Origin: Nicotiana tabacum
Lineage: Eukaryota > Streptophyta > Magnoliopsida > Solanales > Solanaceae
Reading direction: 5' to 3'
Assembly: GCF_000715075.1 (NCBI RefSeq)
Contig: NC_134089.1
Location: forward strand, 105,903,157-105,967,156
Length of the DNA: 64,000 nt
The notes under the pieces were generated by a model. It made no database searches, was not told the origin of the DNA, and saw nothing but the letters and a program-made list of their open reading frames with translations. This document shows positions 13,220 to 25,075 of this stretch, one piece after another. A program made the translations under genes and the position numbers. How positions within the stretch are numbered: position 1 is the stretch's first letter; the number at the start of each line of letters is the position of its first letter.

Positions 13220-14754
13220 TGATAACTAGGGATTCTAGTTCATTTTACACTCCTTTTTACTTGAGTTTTGGATTTAAAAAAGTATATAGTCCCAAAGGTT
13301 TACATGTTGTACTTGTGTGCAGGGTTTGGTCAATAAAGGTGACAAGTAGTTAACACCGGCTCAAAAAGGAGTAAAACATGCACAAGTACCAAGAACAAGT
13401 TAAGGCACTGCTGCAGCATAAAATCAACTGCAGCCGCAACAGACCCAGCCGCAGACCATTTTGTGCGGTCCGCAGTGGAGAAGTTCAGAGAGGTGCACTT
13501 TGGGGGCTTCAAGTAGTGCAGTTTGCAAAGGATTTCTTGCGATTGCAGAAGCCTCCTCGCGGACACAATTTATTTTATGTTGTCCGTGGAGAGGGGGATT
13601 CAGAGAATTGGAAGTTTTGAAGATCAAAGACTTTGCGGTCTACGGTCTATTTTATGCGGACAGCAGTGAAGCCACCGCAGCCGCGGTGCATTTTATGCGG
13701 CCCGCGGTGGCCAGATTCAGAGAATGGAAAGTCAAGCCAAAAAGTCTTATTGCGGTCCGCGGTGCATTTTATGCGGACCGCAGTACCTCCGTTAGGCGTA
13801 TTTTTGTCCAAACTTCGGCCTGGTATAAATACTTTATTTTCACAATTTTAGGGTATCTCTTGTAATCTGTTAGGCTCCAGAGCACGTGAACGGCGGTTTT
13901 GTTCCATTTTGAATAATTTGTAGCTAGTTTAACACTGAATCTTCAATTTCTTAGTTTGTAAATAAATTATATGGGTTATTCTTCATCTATTTTTCTATTT
14001 TCTTCCATTATTATGAGTAGCTATACCCACTAGCTAGGGTTATGGCTTAACCCTAGTGTGGGTATTTGATCGGTCTATTGATTTAAGGATTAGGTGTTTA
14101 TGGGTAGTTGATATTTGGACTGATTTGTATTTTCCATGTTGAACTAGTGGTTGCAAATACTAATTTGTGCCTATTTGACTTGGGTTATTCTTGAGAAAGA
14201 GAGCTTGAGTCTAGGAAAATCAGTTCAACAAGGAATTGGGGTGTAATCAAGAGATTGATAGCCCCAAGTAAAGGGTTAAACCTAGAGATAGTAACACCCG
14301 ACTTGATCCTGTATTGCTTGCACAATTTTGGCACCCAATTGGTCTTGAGAAAGTCAGTTAGGGCAAACTCACTCAAGCTACCCAGAGGTATAGAGTGAGT
14401 AGTTTCGTGCATTGGCTATATCGCAATCCCTAACATAACAACTTTGCCTTAGGCCTTAGATCCAGTCAAGTATTCACCTAGGATAAAGTCACTTCCCTAA
14501 TGCCTCTTTAATCATTTAGAAAACCTTACAAGCAATCATTCTTAGTTTAATTTAGTATCTCTTTAGTATAACAGTAGAAGTAATAAACAACAATTATGAT
14601 TGGAAGTATAATTAAGAGCACTACATATTTCTTGTTTAGATAGGAATCCAATTCCCAATTCTAGCTCCCTGTGGATTCAATCCTGACCATCTCGGGTAAA
14701 AGCTGCATCGACCGCTCTTGCCACTTTGTAGTGGTGCATGGTTGGACCCGATCA
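13220..14754 (+). mobile_element. 3' LTR of the Athila-like element
   Basis: 1,535 bp from TGATAACTAGGG to GGACCCGATCA. It begins right after the polypurine tract and ends exactly where minus-strand Tat RNase H text resumes, so both borders are well supported. The five bases after it (ataag) would be the target duplicate. The left half holds several copies of a GC-rich palindromic GCGGTCCGC-type motif (about 13430-13790). Confidence 0.85.
13430..13795 (+). repeat. dispersed GCGGTCCGC-type palindromic motifs in the Athila LTR
   Basis: Irregular repeats pairing a 'tttatg' or 'tttgtg' box with GCGGTCCGC, GCGGCCCGC or GCGGACCGC. Examples lie at about 13458-13475, 13695-13705, 13752-13760 and 13774-13784. 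The same core forms the array at 6190-6350 in an unrelated LTR. Confidence 0.7.
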
Positions 14755-14759
14755 ATAAG

Positions 14760-15443
14760 GTAGATGTAGTTCTTGTTAGGATGATGAATCATAGATTATA
14801 GGGTTACAAGGTCATCACTGAACTTGTTCTGAATACTGGGGACATGCTTGAACTCAATGTTTGTGAACTTCTTGCACAACTCCTTTATGCAGTGCAGGTA
14901 GGAAAGTATCTCGACATTCTTAGTGGACTTTTCCTTTTGGACATGGTGTATCAACATATCAGAATCTCCTATGACCAAAAGTTCTTTGACGTTCATGCCA
15001 ACTGCTCAAGGATGCATGCTTCGTATTCAGCCATATTATTGGTACTAGGAATCTTATCTTTGCCGATGCTGGATAGTGCTGTCCAGATTCCAAAATCTGG
15101 ACTATCCCAATTCTAACTCCTTTGAAGTTTGCTACTCCATCAAAAATCATTCTCCACCCAGGGTACGATTCTGCAATATCTTCTCCAACAAATAACATTT
15201 CTTCATCGGGAAAATATGTAGTAAGTGGCTCGTAATCCCCATCTACTGGATTCTCTACAAGGTGGTCGGCTAAGGCTTGTCCTTGATAGCATTTTGATTT
15301 ATGTACACAATGTCAAATTCACTAAGGAGAATTTTGCATTTAGCTAGCTTTCCGGTAGGCATAGACTTCTGGAAGATGTACTTGAGCGACTCGAGCCGAG
15401 ATATCAGATGTGTAGTGTATACTAACATGTAATGTCGTAGTTT
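14760..15443 (-). pseudogene. Tat archaeal-type RNase H with tail of the RT-linked RNase H
   Basis: Reading down from 15443 the text continues the RT-linked RNase H (HYMLVYTTHLIS, LESLKYIFQKSMPTGKLAK, LLSEFDIVY). The second RNase H copy typical of Tat elements follows: FDGVANFKGVRIGIV, then ELLVIGDSDMLIHHVQ and FKHVPSIQNKFSDDLVTL. After a stop, SMIHHPNKNYI runs to the Athila junction at 14755. The catalytic Asp of the FDG motif and of GDSD are present. Several stops and a frame change near 15060 make it non-functional. Confidence 0.75.
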
Positions 15444-16778
15444 CTAGGCAATCCAAGTCTGTGCACAACAAGTGCATTCTATCAGAGTATACTTGGCCAT
15501 GCATCTTGTGAACTTCTTACTTAAGAAGTAGATGGCCTGCTCCTTTCTCTCAGTTTCATCATGTTGTCCCAATACACAGTCGAAGGCATTATCCAAGACT
15601 GACAAATAGAGCAACAATGGCTTCCCGGATTCAAGTGGAACCAGTATTGGTGGATTTGACAAATATTCCTTGATTCTGTCAAAGGCTCTCTGGCACTCTT
15701 CTGTCAATTTTGTGGTTGTATCCTTCTTCAGCAACGCGAAAATGAGTTCATAGATTACCGTGGACAGGGCTATGAAGCAACCGATGTAATTCAATCTACC
15801 CAGAAAACTCATGAAATCTTTCTTGCTCTTTGGTGGTGGTAATTCCTGAATGTCCTTGATTTTTGATGGGTCCAGTTCTATCCTCTTCATGCTTGCAATG
15901 AAGCCTAGTAGTTTTCCAGTGAGGACTCTGAATGCACACTTTGCTGGGTTCAACTTCAAACTGTACCTTCGCAGGCATTCAAAATTTTTTCTCAAATTAT
16001 CCAACTGCTCTGAACTCTTTAGAGACTTTATGATGAGGTCATCCACATATACTTCAATCTCCTTATGTATCATGTCGTGAAAGAAGGTCATTGTGGCCCT
16101 CATGTTGGTGGCACCGACGTTCTTTAGATCGAATGGCATAACTCTATAGCAATAAACTCTCCAAGGTGTGGTGAAGGCTTTTTTCTTTGCATCTTCCCCA
16201 TGCATCAAGATTTGGTGGTACCCATCAAAATAATCCCCAAATGACTACAGTTCATTCTTTGCGCGGTTGTCGATGAGGATGTGGATATTTGGCAGAGGAA
16301 AGTCATCCTTTGGGCTGGCTTTGTTGAGATCTCGGTAGTCCACGCATATTCTAATCTTTCTATCTTTCTTGGGTAATGGGACGATATTTGCCAACCATTT
16401 TGGATAGTTGGTGACCTTTACTACATCCGGTTCTATCTGTGTGGTCAATTTTTCCTTTATCATTAGACTCAAATTAGGTTTGAATTTCTAGGGTTTCTGC
16501 TTGACCGACAGTTTGGTAGGATCGGTGGGCGATCTATGCGAGACAATGTCAGTACTTAATCATGACATGTCATTTTAGGATCATGCGAACACATCAATGT
16601 ACTGTCGAAGGAGCTCTACCAGTTTTTCCTTCTGCTCGACTTCTAGATAAATGTTGATTCTAGTTTCTTTTACATCTTCTTCACTTCCAATCTCCTGTTG
16701 GAGATTATCGGGCACCATGCTCTTGTAATACTCCTCATAATCCGGGTCGTTGCGCTCAATGGTTTTGTAACATGTCAT
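15444..16778 (-). pseudogene. Tat reverse transcriptase and RT-linked RNase H
   Basis: Three adjoining open pieces. 16581-16778 is the pre-RT linker. 16245-16472 holds IVPLPKKDRKIRICVDYRDLN and FPLPNIHILID (fingers/palm). 15444-16208 holds YCYRVMPFDLKN, the catalytic VYVDDLIIKS (intact YVDD), LNPAKCAF, LGFIAS, IQELPPPKSKKD and FLGRLNYI. The connection/RNase H part then carries LLYLSVLDNAF, LGQHDE, KEQAIYFLSKKFT and CCAQTWIA. The pieces are separated by stop codons and a small loss near 16210-16245, so no continuous protein is possible. Confidence 0.85.
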
Positions 16779-17004
16779 AATAGAGGAACGAGGGTTTTTA
16801 GTAGTTTGATTATTGAAAAGAAAAGCTAAGTATAAATAAAGCCGTAAGTGAGGTTGTAATATTTGAGAAAATAATTCTTTTTATTTCATCAACAGAGGAA
16901 CGTCTTAAGCATTCAAAAGAGGCAAATGACAAAAAGGTACAAACATGGTACATGCCTCAATTGACCGTGCATTTTTCAAATGAAAACTTCTACTATTCTA
17001 TACT

Positions 17005-17390
17005 ACCAAGACTCCCACCGAACCAAATATGGACTGGCGGTCCAATTCCGCAACTCTTTCCCTGGTTTGATATCCCTGATAGTCGGTGTCTTTATGTCAG
17101 TGCCTTCACGACATTCTTCAATCATATTCACGAATAGCTTTATCCTGTTGATGATACCATTTTTGGGTACTAAACTCTGTCCCGGACTTGCAACATGCTT
17201 TGGCACAAAAACCTTTTTCACGGAGCTAACGGGATGAGTTTTCCCTTCCAGAGGCTGATATCCTATGCCAGCCTTTCCTTTCTACCCATTATGTTCAATT
17301 GGCTCTGTCATTTTGTCCAACCTGGCCCCCAACCCTGTTCCTGTCCTGTATATATATATTTCATCATCTCCCTCATAGCCATCTTGGATC
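17005..17390 (-). pseudogene. Tat post-protease linker with degenerate G-patch
   Basis: Following the protease on the minus strand, MREMMKYIYTGQEQGWGP, TEPIEHNG and AGIGYQP line up with the glycine pattern of a G-patch (G..GxGxG...G...P....G.GY). The better preserved copy is in the Ogre-like element at 30308-30823. The text then reads VKKVFVPKHV to WESW, where GAGTCTTGGTAGT occurs. That same context precedes the predicted intron of the Ogre-like element. One stop interrupts the G-patch. Confidence 0.55.
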
Positions 17391-18254
17391 TATACGACAA
17401 CTGCATTTCCAAGTTTTGTTTGGTCTCTTCCATCTCGGTAGTCTGCATGATTTCCACCGCATGAAAAATAATCTCGTCTAGCCATTCAAGTAACGTAACA
17501 ACATTCTCCAAATAAGTGGAGTGACCCCACTCTCCATAAACCATGATCTCCTGACATCCCCGCTCAAATTTTATGTATTGGTGCAAAGTGGATGGCACGA
17601 ACCCAACCATATATATCCAGGGCCTACCCAACAGCAAGTTGTAGGAAGATGAGATGTCCATTACATGAAATAATATGAGGAATTCGACTGGCCCGATCTG
17701 CAAAGCCAAATAAATTTCTCCAGTAATATCCTTTTGCGAATCATCAAAGGCTCTCACCCTTACATGACTTTCCTTGACTTCCCTCAAATGATTTCCTAAC
17801 TCCCATAGGGCGGAGAGAGGAAATATGTTGACTCCTAACCCTCCATCGACCAACACCTAAGACACCATTTTGTCTCCGAATTTAACAGTGATATGAAGAG
17901 CCTTGTCGTGACTTATGCCTTCGATAGGAAGTTCGTCTCTTCTGAAAGTGATCATGTTTGCTTCAACCATTTTCCCAAATATTGTGGCCAGCGAGTGGCA
18001 TTACTTGGTACACTTACCCCACTTAGTACTTTCAACATGGCATCCTTATAACTGTGAGAACTCATTAACAGATCCATGATTGATATCTGTGCTAGAGTTT
18101 TCTTCAACTGCTCCTTCACAAAATACTCTTTGCTTGACATTCTCTTCCAAAACTCGGTGGCTTCTAGGTCTATTATGTTCCTTCTTTGAATTTGCTCTCT
18201 TCCCAAGTTCCCTCGATTGACATCTTTAGGAGCGTAGCATCTCCCAGACCTAGT
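17308..18254 (-). pseudogene. Tat gag-protease region with retropepsin
   Basis: Upstream text RSGRCYAPKDVNRGNL and EATEFWKRMSSKEYFVKEQLKKTLAQIS is the conserved segment before the Tat protease. The retropepsin core MLVDGGLGVNIFPLSAL follows (active-site Asp in VDGG), then VRAFDDSQ, then YNLLLGRPWIY, the conserved flap-to-C-terminal block. Stops or shifts lie near 17860 and 17950. The true reading frame enters from 41845, across the Ogre-like insertion. An apparent start at 18260 uses bases of the inserted LTR and is not real. Confidence 0.8.
18250..18254. repeat. target-site duplication CTAGT, left copy
   Basis: CTAGT directly left of the LTR start TGTCACACC at 18255. The identical 5-mer follows the other LTR at 41845-41849. 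Confidence 0.95.
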
Positions 18255-21200
18255 TGTCACACCTCCTTTTTCCGCCCCCGTGAGGGGCGTAGGAGTTTTT
18301 CCAATTAAAGGACAATCGAAATGGGATTTATTTGTTTATTTCAGAGTCGCCACTTGGGAGATTTAGGGTGTCCCAAGTCACCAATTTAATCCCGAATCGA
18401 GGAAAATAATGACTCTATTTAACAGTCTGCGTACCAGAAATCCGGATAAGGAATTCTGTTAACCCGGGAGAAGGTGTTAGGCATTCCCGAGTTCCGTGGT
18501 TCTAGCACGGTCGCTCAACTGTCATATTCGGCTTGATTATCTGATTTTATACAAATGTGAACTTATGTGCAAATTTTAACTTTTGACCACTTTATTATTA
18601 TTATTATTTTAAAAGAATATGAACATTGTTTAAAACACGTCTTTGGATTACGTCACATGAAATGCACCCGCAATCTGGAACACATTTTTATTCACTGTTT
18701 TGGGATTTGGATTTGGGTCGCATGAAATGCACACCCAAGTTTAAGAGAGTAAATTATTAAACACGCGCCTAAAGAGACTATCGTGTTATTATTCTGGGAA
18801 GGCCGTGAAATTTGCTAAACGGCCCGTCCCGAAAACTAAGTACTTTAATATATACATTTAACGAGGGCCCCACAATTTATGAGTTTTGTTTAGCGAGACT
18901 CATCTCATTCGTTATTCTTTTAAAGAATTTGCAACGTCGTGGAAATGCATCTCGAACCATGTCACAATCAATGCACCCGTGATTAAAGACGTATTTCAAC
19001 GTCGTTGAGATTTGGATTTGAGTCACATAAATGCGCACTCGAGTTTAGGGAGGTACATTATTAAATACACACCTAAAGCGACTAGCGTATTGTTACTTTT
19101 GGGGAAGGCCATAAAATTCGCTAGACGGCCTGTCCTGAATTCTAATTCAAACATACATTTTTGTGAGGGCCCCGCAATCTGTGCGTTTTATTTGGCGAGG
19201 CTATCTCATTTTTATTTTAGAAGGATATCCTAAAGCAGCTATATATATATATATATATTTTTTTTTCGTCCGTCTCTAAATGGAAGAAGAAAAGGTCCTA
19301 CTTTATTTACATGCTTGAAAAGACCATCATTTATTTCACGGATTCAAGCAAATGGAGCCAGAGAATTGCAATCAAACTTTGCGCGAAAGGAAGTTGTTTC
19401 ATGCCTCATTCTATAAGCCGATACTACTGAAGCTGAAATTATAACCAAATACGGAATTGACAGGCAATACGCATTCAAAAGGGACAAAGTATCTTATAAC
19501 TAATTTGAAGCCACATTGTTAGACGAAATGAACCGTTGGGACTAATTGTTCTCAACTACTTGAAGCTAAGCCAACCTTAATTACTAATGGTTACGAAAGT
19601 TACTTAACTTGCTTGGTAACTTGAATAACCTATTGGGTTAAGGTTCTTATCCTTTTTACATTTCTTGAATCGCGCCACAAGTATGTCAAGCCTACGGATT
19701 CTATAAATTTAAGGGCGTGAATTCATACTATGTTCCTATCTGATTATATGACACTCGAAGCAAACCGTTAATGACTTTGTCAACTAACTATTGCAATACT
19801 AAAGCTATGGAGACATACTTTCAACTTGAAACTGAAATCAACATGAGATCTACATTATTTCGGATTTTTTGCCTTTTAGACCAAATGCTGAGTCAAACAA
19901 ACTCTAATTATATTGAAAGTTATGGCCAGACAATTACCCATTGAAACAAAATCCAAACAAACCTAGACATGATTCTAATGGAATACATGAACTATTATAC
20001 ACAGCTTAACATTCAATATATAACTAAAGCAAATTCGAAAGAGGCACTTCAACTCTTCATTTCTATACTCAGGTTTGAATTTTCAGCCTACATTGACAGT
20101 GTATCAGTTGTGTACCTGAGATTAGAAACAAGAACAAGAAGAGGAAGAAGATCAGTAACAGCAGCTGGGCAGCAGTAAGGCAGTAATAACAACAGCAACA
20201 ACAGTTCCACAATAACAGCAGCTCAACGAACAACCAATAACAACTTTAATAGCAATAAAAACCAGAAGCAGTCCAGCAGTATACATAAACCCAGAATACA
20301 GTAGTAACCCAGCAGAGAAACCAGAATACCCCACTGAAATAGTAACAACCCAACTAGATGACAGACTTGACAGAAAATAGCTTGACAATCGAACAATCGG
20401 ACTTAGCAAAACAACTTGAAAAACCCAACTATATCAAACCAAACAACTGATCAGCCCCCCCTTTTGCCTTTTAAGACTATCAGCTTTTCTCTCTCAATTG
20501 CCAACTCCTCGTCAGTAAAAAAATGAGCTTATTTATAGGCCCAAAAGACCTTCACAGGACTGCCTCGTATCCAGACTCTCATGCCCATACCCTTCAACTC
20601 CCCATGCCTAAGTATCTTCTTGATACAAGTCATTTGGTTCCCCACTATAGCATGGTTGTCATATTGATTCATTCAAGAGTCATGGGCTTTATTAGATTAT
20701 TTATTTTAAACTCATGTTCTTGTGTTGTGTACCCCACTAATACTAGATTAATAGTATTTTTCATTAACCAACTGACAGGCCACTAATCCTAAGCATTTGT
20801 CAGTCTTTGACACCCCACATTAACCCTAAAGCCGTTGATTATTCCTGCCTTACCCCACCCCCTTCACATCGTTGAGTCTGTCAGCTATAACCATTTTAAT
20901 CCTAATTCGAACATCACCAACTGACAAACTACAACCTATAATTAGTTTACTACTGGATTTAGACAACTATCTAATCAGAATCAGACAGTATGAATCAAGT
21001 TGTTGCCTTTCAAGACTGTAAAAAACAAACGACAATATGTATCGAATCGACTTTGCGAGTTACAACATATACTAATCAGTCGACAACAAAAGCAAGCTAA
21101 AACAGAACACACAGGTGATTCATGTGTTTTCGGACAAAACATGGAACTTATGAAACTTAATTATTCGACAACGTTACTCAAATCGACTATACGAACTATT

Positions 21201-22388
21201 ACATGTAACAACCAATCAACAAACAACATAGCCTAAACAGGCCACCAAATTATTTCAATTTTTGGGACACTTAGCAGGGAGCTTACGAAACTTAACTACT
21301 CGATGACATTAGTCGAAGCGAATAGATATCTCATAATATACACTTAACACTGAATAGAAGGAAAGAAAAGAAAATTACCTCGGAAGCTTAAGCATCAAAA
21401 GCGACCCAGGCCTGAACCGAACTCATTAGGGTATGAGGGAGATTCGAACAAAACCAACATTTATTAGGGTATGAGGGATGTCAGGGGAGTGGCTGGTGTG
21501 AATTTGGAACTCATTAGGTGATTTAGGGTTTTGGCTCGAATCTTTGATCAAAGATTCGAGAACCCTGGATATGATTCGAAGTTAAGTGACCAGGGATTCG
21601 TGTTCAGGGTGGTTTGTAGGTTCAGTGGTGTAGCTATGGTGACCGGTGGCGTTGTTGCCGCCGGGTTTACGTTGAAGGGGAGCTAAGGCGGCTACTAGGG
21701 TTTTGGGGGGTGTTTGGGATCGTCTCTGAGAGAGACGATGAAACAGGGGGGTGTTTGGATAGGGGGCGGGGTAACAGGGTTAGGCTTATATACGACTTAG
21801 GGGGGTTAGATCCTGGCCGTTGGATCAGGTGAGATCGATGGCCAGGATCTATTCACTGAAGGGGGACGACGTCGTTTGGAGTAGTGGTGGGTGAGACCGG
21901 GTATGGGGATGGATCGGGTCAGGTCAACGGGTATGAAGGATGTGATTTTGGCCGTTGATCCATTTGAGATCAACGGCCCTGCTCAACTGGGACAGAAACG
22001 ATGTCGTTCGGGCACCTCTGAAGAGACGGACCAGTTTAATACATTGGGCCAGCTCGTTTGGGCCTATTTTTATTTTAATTTTTGGCCCAAACCGAGTATT
22101 CTTTACTATTTTCAACTCTTTTTCTTTTTCTACTTTAATTAACAATCAACAAAATTCTAAAATAATTTGTAAAACCAAAATTAGCCTACAACAATGTTAA
22201 ACCTTAACAACAATTAACACACAAGGTCAAACATTTAATTAAAAATAAAATTACACAACGGCACACATCAATGACAAAACACAACAAAAATGCATATTTT
22301 TGTGATTTTCTTTCTTTTAAAATAAAACATGGTTTAATTGACTCCAAAATGCACAATTAAATCTTGAATGCGCATGCAACATGTATTT

Positions 22389-22425
<37 letters not shown>

Positions 22426-22431
22426 CGGAAA

Positions 22432-22497
<66 letters not shown>

Positions 22498-22641
22498 CAC
22501 AACAACGACAAGCATTTACGGACCAAATAATTACCAAAATGTCACGTAAATTCTAAAAATCGTACACAGATGGATTTTGTTTTATTTTTTTTTTGATTTC
22601 TTATGGAGTAATTTCCGTGAAGCAAAAATCACGTGCTCACA
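18255..22641 (-). mobile_element. 3' LTR of the Ogre-like element
   Basis: 4,387 bp, TGTCACACCTCC at 18255 to GTGCTCACA at 22641 (plus-strand reading). It is near-identical to 37551-41844 apart from scattered substitutions and a TA-repeat expansion at 22396-22494. A short (TA)n/poly-T tract at about 19236-19267 is present in both copies. ORFs in it are chance and are mirrored in the sister LTR. Confidence 0.95.
22396..22494. repeat. (TA)n microsatellite in the 3' LTR
   Basis: Two TA runs of about 30 and 60 bases separated by 'cggaaagc'. The matching place in the sister LTR (about 41680-41698) has only a short 'atacatatatatttatatca', so the expansion arose in this copy. It explains most of the 93-bp length difference between the LTRs. 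Confidence 0.95.
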
Positions 22642-22657
22642 GCTGCCCCTCTTTGTC
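22642..22657 (-). promoter_or_regulatory. polypurine tract of the Ogre-like element
   Basis: On the minus strand ACAAAGAGGGGCAGC directly precedes the LTR start TGTGAGCACGTG. It lies in the expected place to prime plus-strand synthesis. Confidence 0.85.
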
Positions 22658-22785
22658 CGAAAGCACAAAGAGCTTTCGCGCAAAGATAAAGTGAGCGGAT
22701 ACGAGTGATTTTTGCCCTGTTGGAGTACTCTGTGTGAAGCATTTTTTGAAAAAAGATTTAACCGAACCTTTGCTTCAAAGGTCTC

Positions 22786-22824
22786 CTACATATCCCTGGC
22801 TAAAAGAGAATCAGGTTAATGTAG
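22786..22824 (-). other. stem-loop module copy 1 (CTACAT...ATGTAG)
   Basis: Plus-strand CTACAT (22786-22791) and ATGTAG (22819-22824) can pair across a 27-nt loop containing 'gaatcagg'. Relative to the other copies, CTACGT/ACGTAG has changed on both arms to CTACAT/ATGTAG, which keeps pairing. CCGAAC at 22762-22767 and GTTCGG at 22824-22829 could extend the stem. It lies about 130 nt inside the polypurine tract. Confidence 0.6.
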
Positions 22825-23204
22825 TTCGGGAAGTTTTGGTAGCTGGGACTACCATGTGACTATAATGCTTGCTGTTACTGCTGTTGTATGCTGTTACTAC
22901 TGCTCTACCGGTCTCCTTGTTACACCGTGCTAAAAAGAAAACAAGATGCTAGACTAGACTACGGATCACAAGATCTTATCTATCTTCAAACTTGTTCTTG
23001 CTGTCTTACTTTCTTGTCGGCTGGTGTTTCTTCCGGTGCTTCTCTTTTCTGACGATTGTTGGTGATGACATTGGCCTTTTGCTTTTCCAAATACCAGTAT
23101 TCATCATTTTGTTCTGCCCGCTGAGGATGCGACTTTCTTCATTCTGCTGGGGATTTTTTTGTAACCTTCTGCCTTCCGGTGGGTTACTGCTTGATCTTGA
23201 AAGA

Positions 23205-25075
23205 TATTCCTCTGTTCTATAGGCGGGCTCCTGACTTCTTCATTCTTCAACACATACCAACCTCCGTTCTATAGGTGGGCTCCTGACTTTATCAACCTTC
23301 AACATATAACAACCTCCGTTCTACAGGTGGGCTCCTGACTTCTTCATTTTTCAACATATAACAACCTCCGTTCTACAGGCGGGCTCCTGACTTCTTCATC
23401 TTCGGCATTCAACAACCTCCGTTCTACAGGCGGGCTCCTGACTTCATTATTTTCAACATATAGCAACCTCCATTCTACAGGCGGGCTCCTGACTTCATCA
23501 TCTTGAATTTAACGACCTCCGTTCTACAGGCGGGCTCCTGACTTCTTCAATCTTCAACATATAGCAACCTCCATTCTACAGGCTGGCTCCTGACTTCATC
23601 ATCTTGAATTTAACAACCTCTGTTCTACAGGCAGGCTCCTGACTTCATCAACTTTCTCAAAATAATTCAGCCTCCATTCTCCAGGCGGGCTCCTGACTTC
23701 AACAACCTTTCTCAAAATAATTTAGCCTCCGTTCTCCAGGCGGGCTCCTAACTTCTACAACTTTCCTAAAAATAATTTAGCCTCCGTTCTCCGGGCGGGC
23801 TCCTGACTTCGACAACTTCTTAAAATAAATCAGCCTCCATTCTCCAGGCGGGCTCCTGACTTCAACAACTTTTTTTTTCAAAAATTTATCACCTCCATTC
23901 TCCAGGCGGGCTCCTGACAACCAAAACAAACAAAACAAACGAAATTTCCTAACCCAGTTTGCACTTGGAAAATTTGTTTCAAAAATTTATCACCTCCATT
24001 CTCCAGGCGGGCTCCTGACTTCGACAACTTCTTAAAATAAATCAGCCTCCATTCTCCAGGCGGGCTCCTGACTTCAACAACTTCTTAAAAATAATTCAGC
24101 CTCCATTCTCCAGGCGGGCTCCTGATTTCAACAACTTTTCTCAAAATAATTTAGCCTCCGTTCTCCAGGAGGGCTCCTGACTTCGACAACTTCTTTAAAA
24201 TAATTTAGCCTCTGTTCTCCAGGCGGGATCCTGACTTCGGCAACTTCTTAAAATAAATCAGCCTCCATTCTCCAGGCGGGCTCCTGACTTCAACAATCTT
24301 TTCTCAAAATAATTTAGCCTCCGTTCTCCAGGCGGGCTCCTGACTTCTTCAACTTAAAATATAACAACCTCCGTTCTACAGGCGGGCTCCTGACTTCTCC
24401 AACTTAAAATTTAACAACCTCCATTCTCCAAGCGGGCTCCTGACTTCAACAACTGCTCAAAATAATTCAGCCTCCATTCTCCAAGTGGGCTCCTGACTTC
24501 TTCAACTTAAAATATAACAACCTCCGTTCTACAGGCGGGCTCCTGACTTCTCCAACTTAAAATTTAACATCCTCCGTTCTCCAGGCGGGCTCCTAACTTC
24601 AACAACTGCTCAAAATAATTCAGCCTCTATTCTCCAGGCGGGCTCCTGACTTCTTCAACTTCCTCAAAATTTTATCACCTCCATTCTCCAGGCGGGCTCC
24701 TGACTTCTTCAACTTAAAATATAACAACTTCCGTTCTACAGGCGGGCTCCTGACTTCTCCAACTTAAAATTTAACAACCTCCGTTCTACAGGCGGGCTCC
24801 TAACTTCTCCAACTTAAAATTTAACAACCTCCGTTCTCCAAGCGGGCTCCTGACTTCAACAACTTCTTAAATTCTATCACCTCTATTCTCCAGGCGGGCT
24901 CCTGACTTCAATAACAACTTAAAATAATTCAGCCTCCATTCTCCAGGCGGGCTCCTGACTTCTTCAACTTAAAATATAACAACCTCCGTTCTCCAGGCGG
25001 GCTCTTGACTTCAACAACTGCTCAAAATAATTCAGCCTCCATTCTCCAGGCGGGCTCCTGACTTCAACAATCTTT
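23205..25075 (-). repeat. ~50-bp minisatellite, about 35 units, in the Ogre-like 3' UTR
   Basis: Direct repeats with the plus-strand core 'ggcgggctcctgacttc', recurring every 48-60 bases. I count about 35 cores. Units alternate between 'cctccgttctacaggcggg' and 'cctccattctccaggcggg' subtypes, with AT-rich linkers such as 'aacttaaaatataaca'. Each unit holds CAGG-CGGGCT-CCTG, a short hairpin with a 4-bp stem and 6-nt loop. A larger irregular unit lies at about 23915-24000. Confidence 0.95.

Larger units (their letters stand above)
1..14754 (+). mobile_element. Athila-like Ty3/gypsy element, 5' part outside the window, interrupted by nested insertions
   Basis: The parts visible on the plus strand are the integrase (1-814), an env-position ORF (9571-11268), a 3' UTR, a polypurine tract and a 3' LTR (13220-14754). 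The 815-9440 block between them is foreign, minus-strand LTR-element sequence. The integrase text ([31 protein letters not shown]) and the downstream 'putative plant transposon protein' ORF are typical of the Athila branch. The right LTR end sits inside the archaeal-type RNase H of a minus-strand Tat element, so this element inserted there. The 5' half and the matching target duplication lie outside the window. Its genes have stops and frameshifts, so it is not autonomous. Confidence 0.8.

Noticed and set aside
17952..18260. A start codon for Tat gag-pro at 18260
   Set aside because: The first codons lie in the inserted Ogre-like LTR. The real frame continues at 41845 across the insertion.
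22334..22556. ORFs of Ile/Tyr repeats on both strands
   Set aside because: They are translations of the TA microsatellite in the LTR.
23205..25075. Regular repeat array that could look like a CRISPR array
   Set aside because: Units are whole ~50-bp degenerate tandem repeats without unique spacers, inside the 3' UTR of a plant retrotransposon.
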